Of a stretch of 46,556 bases of DNA, positions 8,685-18,182 are shown in pieces. Numbering within the stretch: the first letter of the stretch is position 1; every line of letters begins with the position of its first letter. A program made the translations under genes and the position numbers. The notes beneath the pieces were generated by a model. That model ran no database searches, was not told the DNA's origin, and was given only the letters and a program-made list of their open reading frames with translations. Origin of the DNA: Candidatus Eiseniibacteriota bacterium (lineage in GTDB: Bacteria; Orphanbacterota; Orphanbacteria; Orphanbacterales; Orphanbacteraceae); the NCBI GenBank assembly GCA_024276995.1, contig JAJRWB010000055.1, positions 1-46,556 on the forward strand, read 5' to 3'.

Positions 8685-11600
8685 CTTCGTATCTCATTTC
8701 GATCACCGCGAGATAGCCGCCGTTGATCACGCGCCGTCCCGCGCCGTTCCTGCCGTCCCACACCGCTTCCACCACCCCGCTGCCGGCTACCGGCTCACGG
8801 AGGAGGACCACCGGCACGCCGAGGCCGGTGAAAATGGCGATTCTCGCTTCCCCCGCACCGCGCGCATAGAATGCGAATGTCGTCTTACCGAGTGCCGACG
8901 AAAACGGGTTCGGATAGTTCCGCAGACTCTTTTCAAAAGATTTATCTGAGAAATAAGTGTACGCCGACGGGTTCCGGCCGTCGTCACCGTCCGCCCTATC
9001 GAGGAATGGAATCTGCTCGGTGATCTCCGTATGATCGTCTTCGAAGCGGATCCGGAACGGTTCGGTCGCGGCGTCCTCGGCAATGTGGAGGGCGGCGACA
9101 ATCTCGATCGTATCGCCGACCGCCACCGGAAGAGAAGGCTCGAAATCGAAAACGACGAGATCCCCGCTCATCCTCCCCTCGGCGACGGCCGAATCGTTCC
9201 CGCCGGCGTACGCGGACGCGCCGGAAAGCCAGCGGGCCGCTTCGGCGTCATCCCCATTCGCGCCTTCCACTTCCAGCGAAAGCGACTCGAGGTGAAGATC
9301 GCTCCCCTCGCCGCCGCCGGGAACGAAAAGGCGGAATGTCATCGCGTCGTCCACTATGGAGCCGCCGGTCGAAAGTGCGGGAAGTTCGAGGTCTACCGCG
9401 TAGGTCAGCCTGTCGGAGAGTTCGACCACGTGGAATAGGGGCGTGGCGTAGTACGGTTTTTCGTCCGTGCCGAGACGGACAGAGGTCGCTTCTCCGTCAT
9501 TGCGGTCGACGACATCGATTCCCTCTCTCTCCGTTACGAAGCGGAAATATCCGCCCGGCGCGTCCGCCTTCAGGTCGATTTCCACGCCGACGAGGAGCGA
9601 ATCGCCCGGCTCGAGGGCGACGGCGCTCTCCGGTGCGAGGGTGACCGTATCGACGTCATCCACCGAAGGGGAGACCGAAGCGATCGCGTCGCCGTCGCGG
9701 ACGAGCTGGATCCTGTCGATGATCGATCGCACATCGACGCTTGATCCGTCATCTGATTCGAGACGGAGCCTCAGGCCGCGGAAGAGCACGGCGGAGAGCG
9801 AATCGCCCCCGTTGTGGCGGAGGAGAATATCGAAGGGATGGATTTCCGCCGCCCCCTGGAAGAGACTCGTCGATCCGTCGCCGTCCGCACCGGAAGCGAA
9901 GATCGAATCGGTGCGCGCCACGATCCGGGTGGATGGAGGCGGCGCCATGTCGAGGGCCACCAGAATCTCTTCACCGCTCGCGGCCGAGCAGGGGTCGACG
10001 TCGACCGTGTTGACACGAAAGGTTCCGATCGGCGCGGCGGGCGAAAGATCTCCTTCCACCGAGAGGGTGATCACATTGCTCGGAGGAAGGGTGATCTCAG
10101 GATCGAGATCGAACACGATCGAGTCGCCTCTCGCGCTCCAACCGTTGCCGGAGAAGCGGACGATGTCGCCGCTCACCATGCGGAGCGAATCGAACGGAAA
10201 GCCTCCTCCCCCCGTGAAGAGGGCGAGTGTCGTGACGGTGATGTCGGCGGTGCTTCCGGCGGTCCCCTCCGTGGTGAACGTCAGGTTCATCATCGGAACC
10301 GCCGTCGTGCCCCGGTTCGTCTCATCGGGGAAACGGTTCGCCACGTCCACCTCGAGGGCCGACGGAGGTTGGTAAAGATCGGTGGCTTCGGTGACGAAGG
10401 GGAAGTCGCCCTCCGCCGGAACCGTCCCGCCCGAGTTGGCGTCCACGGCGCGCACGACCGATTCGCTCGCGAGAACGACTCGAAAACGTCCGACGGAAGC
10501 AGTGTCGCTCATGTCGAGAAGGAGATTGATCGCGACACCGCTCCCGGGGGCGAGTCGCACCGGTGTGGAGAGGGGAATCGAAAGGGCGCCCGTCGAATCG
10601 GAGCGCGCCGTGGCGGTACCGATCTCTTCGCCCGTCCGGATCAGCCTAACGCTGTTCACGACGCCGGAGGGATCGATCGCCTTACCCTCTCCGTCGTCGA
10701 GGAGTAGGCCGATCGTATCGATTCGGATCGAAGCGGCGTCACTCGCCCCGGCATCGCCGTGTTCGAGCGAGATCACGAGGGCGGAGACATCGAGGGCCCC
10801 CACCGTGGTGGACGGGGGAAGTGTGGACACCGCTTCCACGTGGATCGATTCGGGCGTTTTCTGAATCCTCAGCGTGTTCGACTGCGCGGGAAGGGTCTGC
10901 ACCGCCTCGCCGGTCGGCCTTTCTCCCGCCGCCGATCCGCGGAAGAAGGCGGTACCCGGCGCGGAGGCGGTCGAGGTCCAGCGGAAGACGACCGATTCGT
11001 CCGGTTCGAGAGAGACGGGTGTCGAATCGGGACTCGACAAGATGAAAACCGAATCTCCTTCGATCACGAGGGCGCCCGGGGTCAGGCTGTCGATGGTTGT
11101 CGGGTTCAGGTAGCCGTGGTTGACCACGGTCATTTCGACGTCGAACACCTGGCCGACACTTACTTGTGACGGCAGCGTCGAAAGGGTCGCGAAAACAGGC
11201 GAGGTGGAGACCTGGAAGAGGGCGGGCGATTCGACGGAGCGGTCGATCGGTCCGTCGTTGGAAGACGCCATGGCGATGCCGTCTTCGGGGATCACCAAGC
11301 GGAACGTGGCGCCGTCGGCGGCGGTCGTGGCGATATCGACGCGTACCGAAAGCGTTTCGCCGGCAGAGGCGACAGGGATGCTGATCCCCTCTCTGACCCA
11401 CGACGAGCCGTCCCACACGAGGTCGCCCACGGCGGTTTCCGATGAGCCGCCGCTGAGGAGATGCATGGCGTCGAACTCCGAAGGCAGGAGCGTCCCGTCG
11501 GTCTGAAAATGAATCCCGGTGAGCGTGTCGTCGAGGCAGCCGTTCGGCGGGACGACGAAGCGGAAGACAAGCCGATCGTTTTCAGATGGACCAACGGCAC

Positions 11601-14600
11601 CGCCGGTGAGCGAAGGGAGACCGACTTGGGCGGCCGCCATGCCGTCCACCGGTCTTCCGTCTTCCGAACCGGAAAGGTGAAGGGAGCCCACCACCTGCCG
11701 GGAGGAAAGGAAGTTGAACGACGAGCCGTCGAGGATGCCCGCGTCGACCGTGTCGCCGTCGGCTACGCATCTCAGTCCCACGTCGACGGCCACGGTGAGG
11801 GTGCACGGTTCTCCCGGCACGATGGGGAGGGAGAAGTCGGAGAGAACGGCCGCCGACTCGATCATTCGCGCGGTGGCGAGAAGGGCGCCTCCGGGGGCGT
11901 CGTAGACCGTGTCGCTTCGCGACGCCGCCAGGAGGCGCACCCTTCGCGCCACCGAATCGGCCGCGATTCCCGCGGAACGGTTCGCCACCGAAAGGCCGGT
12001 GAGATATGCGGTATCCGAATAGACATTGGCGGCGAGGAAGCGGAACAGGGCGGCGCTCGTGTCGCCCGGAGACACCGGCCCGGCGAAGCCGCCCCGGAGC
12101 TTCGTGATCACGATCCTGTCGGCGCCCTGCGCGATCCACAGGTCGGTCGCCGTCACGGCGGAATCGACGGGACCGTCGTTGCCCGATGTCACGCCCGCGC
12201 CGTCCACCGGAAGCGAGAGGCGGATCGACCTTCCTTCCTCGGCGTCTTTGGAGAGGTCGATCGTTGCGAACAACCGCCTCCCTCCCGGCGGGATCGGAAG
12301 ATCAAGGCGGGACGCCGACCACAGGTCGCCGACCCACGAGAGCGCGCCGAGGGGGGTGTCGTCGTCCCCCTCGCCGCGGAAGACGCCGTCCCCTCCGTCG
12401 GCCCAGAGCTTCATTTCCGAAATATCGCCGCCCGCCTCGGCGTCGCCGAGATTCTCGATCATCAGCGTCTGCAGGGTATCGAGGAGATACCCGTCGGACG
12501 GGTAGTCGATTATGAGGGCGAGAGAATCGTCCGCTCCAGCCGGAAGGTTGTGGACGAACTCGCTGCTCATGCCGATCTGCGCCGCGATTACGCCGTCGAC
12601 AAAATGGCTCCCGGGGGAGTCGAGGGGAAACGATCCGAACACCGACGTGGTGTCATCGAACCGTATGGCGTTCGCGCTGTCGATCGCGATATCGAGCTGT
12701 TCTCCATCGGGCGCGGAGAAGAGGGATACGTCGCCGCACACGAGGACCGAAACGGTTTCCGCTTCCGCGATCTCGAGAGAAAGATCATCGAAAAGAGCGG
12801 TGTTCGAGGAGAACGAGGTGCTGTCGAGAACCGTTTCCCCGTAGTCCCATTCGCCGTCGCCGTCGGTGTCGCGTACGAGACGAAGAAGTCTCCATGTCGA
12901 ATCGAACTGCGCGGCGGAGCCTTCGCCCGCCGTAGTATTGGTCACCTCCACCGACGACAATGTCCTTGCCTGCTCCCAGAGATTCACCAGATCGAGCCGG
13001 AGAAGCGGGAGGGAGTCGGTGCCGGGATGGACGATCGAGCCGGGAATGAAGCGGGCCTCGGCGTGGATGTAGGGAGGCACGATTTCCACCGAGTTGTGGA
13101 GGGCGTTGAACGGGGCGGCATACGGGAGGCCGAACTCGTCTTCGCCTGTCATGTCGATGGTGAGGGGCCACGTACCCGGATCGAAATCGCTCGGTACGGC
13201 GCCGCTGTCGAAATAGAGGGTGGTCGTCTTGCCGTTCGCCTGGAGGTTCACCGGCGACACGAGAGGCGCGGAGAAGATCCGATCACCGTCGGTGAAGCGA
13301 AAGACCGTGCCCCCCTCGAGAAGGACGGCGGCGCTTCCGCGATTGCGCAGTGTGATGAGAAACGCGGCGGCGTCGCCCGGGCGTGTTTCGCCCGGGTAGA
13401 GGGAGCGCGCCACGTCCTCGATGAGCGGCGATCCCCCGACACGCCACCCGCCGAGACTGCCGGCATCGAGGTCGCCCACCGGGTCGGTATTCCCCTCTTC
13501 CGTTCCCGAAACCGATCCGTCGATCACCACGGTCGATCCGATGGACGCGGAGTCGGACACCGTCACCAGGAAGTCGAGGGTATCGGTCGCCCCGGGGGCG
13601 ATGTCGTGGGCCGCGATGCGCGCGGCGGCGTATGAATAGTCGCCCGACACGTTCGTTCCGTCCGAGGTGAAGCGAAGCGCTCCCGCCACGGAGTGAACAT
13701 TCTCCGTGCCGTCGTTTCGAACGACGAGACTCACCGGGATCCCCGTTTCACCGCGGCGCACCACGTCGCGATCCTCCACGACGGCGAGAAGCACGAGATC
13801 GCCCCCGCCGAGAACGGTGACCGAGACCGTGTCGGAAACGTCTCCCGCCGTCGCGATCACCGATCCACCGCCCGGCGCGGTCGCCGAAAAGAGACCGGAA
13901 CCGCTGATCGAGCCGATCGCTCCGGTAGTGCTCCATGAAACCGCGTCTCCGGTGACATTCCCTTCGCCGTCCACCGTGACGACTGTGAACGTCGTGTCGG
14001 CGTCGAGGGCGAGAATCGCGGCGGTGGGGGTGATCGTGATCGACCGCGCAGGCCCGGCGGTCACCACGATCGGTCCGCTCCTCCCGCTGATGTTCCCCAG
14101 CGTGACAGTCACCGAGTCGACGCCCGGTACGGTCGGGTCGAAGAGGCCGCTCGCGCCGTCGATCGTCCCGATCGCATCGCCGCCGCTCCAAGCGAGACCG
14201 GTGACGCCGGAGATCGGGTTATCCTCGCCGTCTCTCGCGATTGCCGTGAAGGTGATCGATCCTTCGATGTCCGTCGTATCGGTATGGGGGACCACTTCGA
14301 GAGACGCGACCGTTCCGTTGAGCACGGTAATCGACACCGTGTCGCGCACGTTTTCCGTTTCCCCTTCCACGAGAACGACTCCGGCGGTGTGGGGCGAAAA
14401 AACGCCTTCGGAGGAGATCGATCCATCGCCCGACACGATCGTCCACGTTACGATGGATGTGAAGGCGTTTCCATCGGCGTCGAACAGTTCGTATGTCAAT
14501 GTAATAATGTCGTCCGCCGTGATCGTCGTGTCGGTGGGGAGAATGGCGAGGGAATCGGCCGCGCCGCGGGTCACCGTGACCATTGAGCTGTCCGACAGCG

Positions 14601-16794
14601 CGCCCGACGTGGCGATCACGAAACCCGATCCGACGGCTCCGGCATCAAACACGCCCGATCCGCTTACCGAACCGATGCCGCCCGCCACGCTCCACGTCGG
14701 GCTCACGATCACCGGGAAGCCCCCGGTGTCGTAGCCCGTGGCGGTGAACGTCCGGGTCGAGTCGGCGTTCACCGTCGCCGACGACGGATTGACGACGATC
14801 GAGGCGAGTGCTCCGGATGTGACGGAGACGGTCGCGCTTCCCGTCACCCCTTCCGCGCTTCCCTTCACCGTGCCCGACCCGGGAGCAGACGGGTCGAACA
14901 CGCCGTCGTCGCCGATCGAGCCGGCCGTTCCCGAGAGCGACCAGGATATGGGCACGGTGAACGTGTTGCCGTCGCCGTCGCGGGCGGTGGCCCCGTACGG
15001 GACCGTTTCGTCGACGGTGATCGTCGTGTCGGCGGGGACGACGGTCAGCGTCGCCACCGCGCCATGGGTCACCGTGACGGCGACGGTATCCCGCTTCGAG
15101 CCGGAAAGAGCGATCACCTTCCCGCTCCCGACGGCTCCGGCGCTGAAGAGACCCGCGCCGTCGATCGTGCCGACGCCGCCGCTCACCGACCACGCAGGCG
15201 ATACGGGAGCGGACGTCCCGCCCGCGAAGTAGCCGACCGCCGTGTAGTTCACCGATTGGTCGGCGGTAACGGTCGTATCGGCCGGGGAAACGACGATGCT
15301 GTCGAGCGTGCCGGGCACGACGGTGAACGAGGCGGTGTCCGAAATCGCCCCCGAGCGGGCGGTCACGATTCCCGCGCCGGAGCCGCCGGGTACGAAAAGC
15401 CCCGCGTCGTCGATTACGCCGATCCCGACCGGCTCCGCCCACGAGTCGATGGCCGGCGTGAAGCTGTTGCCGTCGCCGTCCATTCCCGAGGCGGTGTATT
15501 GGAGCGAATCGCCGAAGGGGATCGTCGCGCTCGCCGGCGTCAATGTAAGAGCGACGAGCGCGCCGTGGCTCACGGTGACGGAGGAGGATCCGGTGATACC
15601 CGATGCGGTGGCGTTTACCGAGCCGCTTCCGACGGTGGTCGCATCGAAGAGCCCGTCGATATCGATCGAACCGATTCCGCCGCCGACGTCCCATGTCGGC
15701 GAGATCGCCACAGTGTTCTCCTTCGAGTCGAAGCCGGCGGCGGAAAAGGAAAGCGCCGAGTCGGCGGTCAACGTCGCGCTCGCCGGATCGACGGTTACCG
15801 TAGCGAGCGCGCCGTGGACGATAATCACTCTCGCCGAATCGGCCACGTCTCCGGAGCTTCCGATCACGTATGTCGTGCCCACCACGGTGGGCACGAAAAG
15901 CCCCGTGCCGTCGATTGTTCCAAGACCGGTCGGTTCGCTCCACGCGACCACGGGAGTGAACGGGTTCATGTCGGCATCGAAGGCGGAAGCGGCGAAGGAC
16001 AACGAGTCGTCCGCGCTGATCGTCGTGTCCGAAGGGGTGAGTATCAGCGTGCTCACCGCTCCCGCCGTTACGATGACCGAAGAGCTGTCCGAAAAGCTTC
16101 CCGTCGTGGCGATGATGGAGCCGCTCCCCACGGTGATCGGGTCGAATAGCCCGCCGGCGGTGATCGTTCCGATCCCCCCCGTCACGTTCCACGCCGGAAC
16201 GATCGGAACCGGATTACCCTTCGCGTCCGCTCCCGCTGCGGTGAAGGTGAGCGAGGAATCGGACGAAAGGGAAGCCGATCCGGGGGTCACCGTGACCGAC
16301 GCGAGCGCCCCGGCGGTGATCGTCGCGCCGGCGCTGTCGGCGATCCCTTCCGAAACGGCTACAATGAGCGCCGCGCCGGCACTCCCCGGCGTGTAGACGC
16401 CGCCGGCGTCGATCGAACCGAGTCCGGTCGGTTCCGACCACGCCACCGGCGAGGGAGTGAACATATTCCCGTCCCGATCCCATGCCTTGGCGCCGTATGG
16501 AATCGTGTCGTCCGCGGTGACCGAGGTGTCGGCGGGAAAAACGGCGAGAGAATCGACCGCCCCCCGGGTGACGGTGACGAGTGCCGTATCGTACACGCCG
16601 TCCTTCGTCGCGATCACCGAGCCGCTTCCCACCGTCGTTGGGTCGAAAAGGCCGGTCGTATCGATCGTTCCGATTCCGCCGGTGACGCTCCATGTCACCG
16701 CGAGCGGATCTTCCTGGCCTGAGCCGCTATAGCCGACCGCTTCGAAGGTGATCGAGGAATCGGTGGTGGCCGTCGCCGATGCCGGCGTGATCAC
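8638..16794 (-). CDS. Giant exported Ig-repeat protein with sorting domain (part after the amber codon)
   Basis: This is the 2718-codon stretch from a GTG at 16794 to TAG at 8638-8640. The GTG is only the first possible start after an in-frame TAG (16906-16908); there is no signal peptide here, and the frame is continuous with the exported N-terminal part at 16906-17934. Most likely it is one gene of 3099 codons. It contains about 12 bacterial Ig-like (BIG2-type) repeats of about 83 residues, then CARDB-like and other beta modules (VVEDRDVVRRGETGIPVSLV; several units with FRLVIPEDGI / IRLSLPVDGA). The C-terminal domain is FlgD-like: LRNYPNPFSSALGKTTFAF, WDGRNGAGRRV, INGGYLAVIEMRY. The composition (Ser, Thr, Asp, Gly, Val; very few Cys) fits a surface adhesin or stalk-like protein. 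The PorV-like gene overlaps its end. Confidence 0.9.
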   Translation of the reverse strand: MITPASATATTDSSITFEAVGYSGSGQEDPLAVTWSVTGGIGTIDTTGLFDPTTVGSGSVIATKDGVYDTALVTVTRGAVDSLAVFPADTSVTADDTIPYGAKAWDRDGNMFTPSPVAWSEPTGLGSIDAGGVYTPGSAGAALIVAVSEGIADSAGATITAGALASVTVTPGSASLSSDSSLTFTAAGADAKGNPVPIVPAWNVTGGIGTITAGGLFDPITVGSGSIIATTGSFSDSSSVIVTAGAVSTLILTPSDTTISADDSLSFAASAFDADMNPFTPVVAWSEPTGLGTIDGTGLFVPTVVGTTYVIGSSGDVADSARVIIVHGALATVTVDPASATLTADSALSFSAAGFDSKENTVAISPTWDVGGGIGSIDIDGLFDATTVGSGSVNATASGITGSSSVTVSHGALVALTLTPASATIPFGDSLQYTASGMDGDGNSFTPAIDSWAEPVGIGVIDDAGLFVPGGSGAGIVTARSGAISDTASFTVVPGTLDSIVVSPADTTVTADQSVNYTAVGYFAGGTSAPVSPAWSVSGGVGTIDGAGLFSAGAVGSGKVIALSGSKRDTVAVTVTHGAVATLTVVPADTTITVDETVPYGATARDGDGNTFTVPISWSLSGTAGSIGDDGVFDPSAPGSGTVKGSAEGVTGSATVSVTSGALASIVVNPSSATVNADSTRTFTATGYDTGGFPVIVSPTWSVAGGIGSVSGSGVFDAGAVGSGFVIATSGALSDSSMVTVTRGAADSLAILPTDTTITADDIITLTYELFDADGNAFTSIVTWTIVSGDGSISSEGVFSPHTAGVVLVEGETENVRDTVSITVLNGTVASLEVVPHTDTTDIEGSITFTAIARDGEDNPISGVTGLAWSGGDAIGTIDGASGLFDPTVPGVDSVTVTLGNISGRSGPIVVTAGPARSITITPTAAILALDADTTFTVVTVDGEGNVTGDAVSWSTTGAIGSISGSGLFSATAPGGGSVIATAGDVSDTVSVTVLGGGDLVLLAVVEDRDVVRRGETGIPVSLVVRNDGTENVHSVAGALRFTSDGTNVSGDYSYAAARIAAHDIAPGATDTLDFLVTVSDSASIGSTVVIDGSVSGTEEGNTDPVGDLDAGSLGGWRVGGSPLIEDVARSLYPGETRPGDAAAFLITLRNRGSAAVLLEGGTVFRFTDGDRIFSAPLVSPVNLQANGKTTTLYFDSGAVPSDFDPGTWPLTIDMTGEDEFGLPYAAPFNALHNSVEIVPPYIHAEARFIPGSIVHPGTDSLPLLRLDLVNLWEQARTLSSVEVTNTTAGEGSAAQFDSTWRLLRLVRDTDGDGEWDYGETVLDSTSFSSNTALFDDLSLEIAEAETVSVLVCGDVSLFSAPDGEQLDIAIDSANAIRFDDTTSVFGSFPLDSPGSHFVDGVIAAQIGMSSEFVHNLPAGADDSLALIIDYPSDGYLLDTLQTLMIENLGDAEAGGDISEMKLWADGGDGVFRGEGDDDTPLGALSWVGDLWSASRLDLPIPPGGRRLFATIDLSKDAEEGRSIRLSLPVDGAGVTSGNDGPVDSAVTATDLWIAQGADRIVITKLRGGFAGPVSPGDTSAALFRFLAANVYSDTAYLTGLSVANRSAGIAADSVARRVRLLAASRSDTVYDAPGGALLATARMIESAAVLSDFSLPIVPGEPCTLTVAVDVGLRCVADGDTVDAGILDGSSFNFLSSRQVVGSLHLSGSEDGRPVDGMAAAQVGLPSLTGGAVGPSENDRLVFRFVVPPNGCLDDTLTGIHFQTDGTLLPSEFDAMHLLSGGSSETAVGDLVWDGSSWVREGISIPVASAGETLSVRVDIATTAADGATFRLVIPEDGIAMASSNDGPIDRSVESPALFQVSTSPVFATLSTLPSQVSVGQVFDVEMTVVNHGYLNPTTIDSLTPGALVIEGDSVFILSSPDSTPVSLEPDESVVFRWTSTASAPGTAFFRGSAAGERPTGEAVQTLPAQSNTLRIQKTPESIHVEAVSTLPPSTTVGALDVSALVISLEHGDAGASDAASIRIDTIGLLLDDGEGKAIDPSGVVNSVRLIRTGEEIGTATARSDSTGALSIPLSTPVRLAPGSGVAINLLLDMSDTASVGRFRVVLASESVVRAVDANSGGTVPAEGDFPFVTEATDLYQPPSALEVDVANRFPDETNRGTTAVPMMNLTFTTEGTAGSTADITVTTLALFTGGGGFPFDSLRMVSGDIVRFSGNGWSARGDSIVFDLDPEITLPPSNVITLSVEGDLSPAAPIGTFRVNTVDVDPCSAASGEEILVALDMAPPPSTRIVARTDSIFASGADGDGSTSLFQGAAEIHPFDILLRHNGGDSLSAVLFRGLRLRLESDDGSSVDVRSIIDRIQLVRDGDAIASVSPSVDDVDTVTLAPESAVALEPGDSLLVGVEIDLKADAPGGYFRFVTEREGIDVVDRNDGEATSVRLGTDEKPYYATPLFHVVELSDRLTYAVDLELPALSTGGSIVDDAMTFRLFVPGGGEGSDLHLESLSLEVEGANGDDAEAARWLSGASAYAGGNDSAVAEGRMSGDLVVFDFEPSLPVAVGDTIEIVAALHIAEDAATEPFRIRFEDDHTEITEQIPFLDRADGDDGRNPSAYTYFSDKSFEKSLRNYPNPFSSALGKTTFAFYARGAGEARIAIFTGLGVPVVLLREPVAGSGVVEAVWDGRNGAGRRVINGGYLAVIEMRYEDGTSEKAVHKIAVLN

Positions 16795-16810
16795 GATGCT
16801 GTCGAGGGGA
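13810..16810 (-). repeat. Twelve tandem Ig-like repeats, the first ten in alternating A-B order
   Basis: Each unit is about 83 codons and begins like ASVTVTPGSASLSSDSSL or DSLAVFPADTSVTADDTI. Units 1, 3, 5, 7 and 9 share W.V.GGIG.I...GLFD...VGSG.VIAT. Units 2, 4, 6 and (less well) 8 and 10 share D.DGN.FTP..W.EP.GLG.I...G.F.P. Units 11 and 12 are more divergent. The pattern points to growth by duplication of two-repeat blocks of about 500 bp. The boundaries given are approximate. Confidence 0.85.
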
Positions 16811-16905
16811 ATCGAAACCGTATCGATCGTGATTACCCTGTACGTGTCGCCGTCGCCCGGCGTGCCGTTCGCCTCCCCCTCCGTGGGGGTGAGGAGACCG
16901 AATCC

Positions 16906-16908
16906 CTA
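16906..16908 (-). other. In-frame TAG inside the giant exported protein gene (codon 343)
   Basis: On the minus strand the frame starting at 17934 reads ...GKDFIPRVSN, then TAG, then GFGLLTPTEGEANGTPGDGD and on into the first Ig repeat with no frame change. The first usable start downstream is a GTG more than 100 bases away that lacks a signal peptide. TAG is an ordinary stop elsewhere in this window (for example 8638-8640, 20550-20552, 36272-36274), so a general change in the code is unlikely. A nonsense mutation, an assembly or sequencing error, or local read-through are the options. Confidence 0.9.
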
Positions 16909-17934
16909 ATTGCTGACACGGGGAATGAAATCCTTTCCCACGGGGTCCGCCGAGGCGGGGGCATCGACGTCGAAGGTGATCGCAAGGCGTCCGGCGATAT
17001 CCGGAGTGTTGATATCGAGAAAGAGGTTGCTCCCGAAACCCCAGTTGCTGTAGGTGCTCGGCGAACCGTTGAATGTGACCGCCGATACCGACGGGCTCGT
17101 GAATCCCGACGGCATCGTGAGCTGGAACCACGTGCTTCCCGTCCCCCATGTCCCGAGGACGCGGTTCACGTAGAGAACCAGCGTCGGCCTCGTTCCCGCC
17201 GTCACACTGAACGGTTGGATTTCGGCGTAGACGCTGTCTGCCGACGTATCTGCCGGCGTGTCGGTCAGCGTGAGGGCGAGCGCCGGGTGTTTCGATACGG
17301 CCCCCTCGTCGCTGGAGTTGAACTCCACCTTATCGGCGTCGGATGTCCCAACCAGTTCGGTGGCGTCGGCGATGAGCAGGCCGAAATTGGAGTCGGGATT
17401 CTCCGCCCAGAACGATACGGCGCTCGTAATATCGAATGTCGCCGTCGTGTCCCCGTCGACGAGGGTATCCCGCCCGGCGGGGACCGCACGATACGTTCCC
17501 CCGGCCGATGTCCATGTGATACCGGTTTTCCGTTTGTTCCACGACACATCCTTGTTCTTTTTCCCGTTTCCCTCGTCCCACGGTTCGAGCAGCCGGTGCG
17601 CCGACATCGCCATGATACCGTTGTAGACATTCAGCGTTCGTATGGTGAACGTCAGTTCGGCCGAGATCACCGTCCAGCCGGCGACGAGTGAATCGACGGG
17701 AAACTCGATGACCGATCGGTCGTCTTCGCTGTCTTCGCGAACGACGAGCTTGTTATCCTTGCCGTGGTTCTCGTTCGGCTTGGTCTGAATGATGTAACTG
17801 TCTTTGGTGGTGGACTTATCGAGGGTTACCGAAAACGTATTCGTTACGCCGTGTACGGGCGCCGCGCCGCAAAGGAGCACCACAACCACCCAAAAATGGC
17901 AGACGCGGGCACGAATCAGAATGGCTGATTTCAT
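16906..17934 (-). CDS. N-terminal part of the giant exported protein: signal peptide and DNRLRE/CBM96-like domain
   Basis: 342 residues before the amber codon. The start at 17934 is preferred because it gives a proper signal peptide (MKSAILIRARVCHFWVVVVLLCGAAPVHG); the upstream in-frame ATG at 18114 adds 60 charged residues. About residues 35-235 resemble the DNRLRE/CBM96 domain common at the N-terminus of secreted repeat proteins: TKDSYIIQTKPNENHGKDNK, RSVIEFPVD, VISAELTFTI, WDEGNGKKNKDVSWNKR, FDITSAVSFWAE, NFGLLIADATE. A beta-rich segment follows and runs directly into the TAG. If the stop is real, a truncated DNRLRE protein is secreted and the rest is not made; otherwise this is simply the first ninth of one protein. 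No convincing promoter was found in the 17935-18182 spacer. Confidence 0.85.
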   Translation of the reverse strand: MKSAILIRARVCHFWVVVVLLCGAAPVHGVTNTFSVTLDKSTTKDSYIIQTKPNENHGKDNKLVVREDSEDDRSVIEFPVDSLVAGWTVISAELTFTIRTLNVYNGIMAMSAHRLLEPWDEGNGKKNKDVSWNKRKTGITWTSAGGTYRAVPAGRDTLVDGDTTATFDITSAVSFWAENPDSNFGLLIADATELVGTSDADKVEFNSSDEGAVSKHPALALTLTDTPADTSADSVYAEIQPFSVTAGTRPTLVLYVNRVLGTWGTGSTWFQLTMPSGFTSPSVSAVTFNGSPSTYSNWGFGSNLFLDINTPDIAGRLAITFDVDAPASADPVGKDFIPRVSN

Positions 17935-18182
17935 TACGGACACGACGGTTCCTGTTGCCCCCCCCTCTTTGTTTCGGCACGCTTTTCTCTCCCTGGAGCG
18001 GATCCGCCCCGCCGTGCGCGAAAAGTCAATGCCGTTACTCATGTCATGCCAATAGATTGTGCCGATTCCGCCCGTTCGTCCCCCCCCTTCCTTGCTTTTC
18101 CTTTTCCGTCTCATACCTTATGATGGAATCTGAAAACGAGCGGCTTCCCGGCCAGTGCACCGCAATTCCAAGGAGAAACGCC

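Noticed and set aside
11461-13635. A 724-codon plus-strand open frame opposite the giant gene
   Set aside because: It is antisense to a well-supported coding region, is rich in Arg/Gly/His/Glu as expected from the complement of GC-rich codons, and shows no domain or SD.
13810-16810. CRISPR-like or mobile repeats
   Set aside because: The repeats are divergent, about 250 bp, fully coding and in frame; they are protein domains.
16906-16908. Pyrrolysine or genome-wide TAG recoding
   Set aside because: TAG serves as the normal end of several genes in the window, with no sensible extension after it, and there is no pyl gene or tRNA in view.
17935-18182. Clear promoters for the giant gene and the transketolase-like gene
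   Set aside because: TTGACT at 18024-18029 (minus) has no acceptable -10, and the plus candidates match poorly; none is good enough to annotate.
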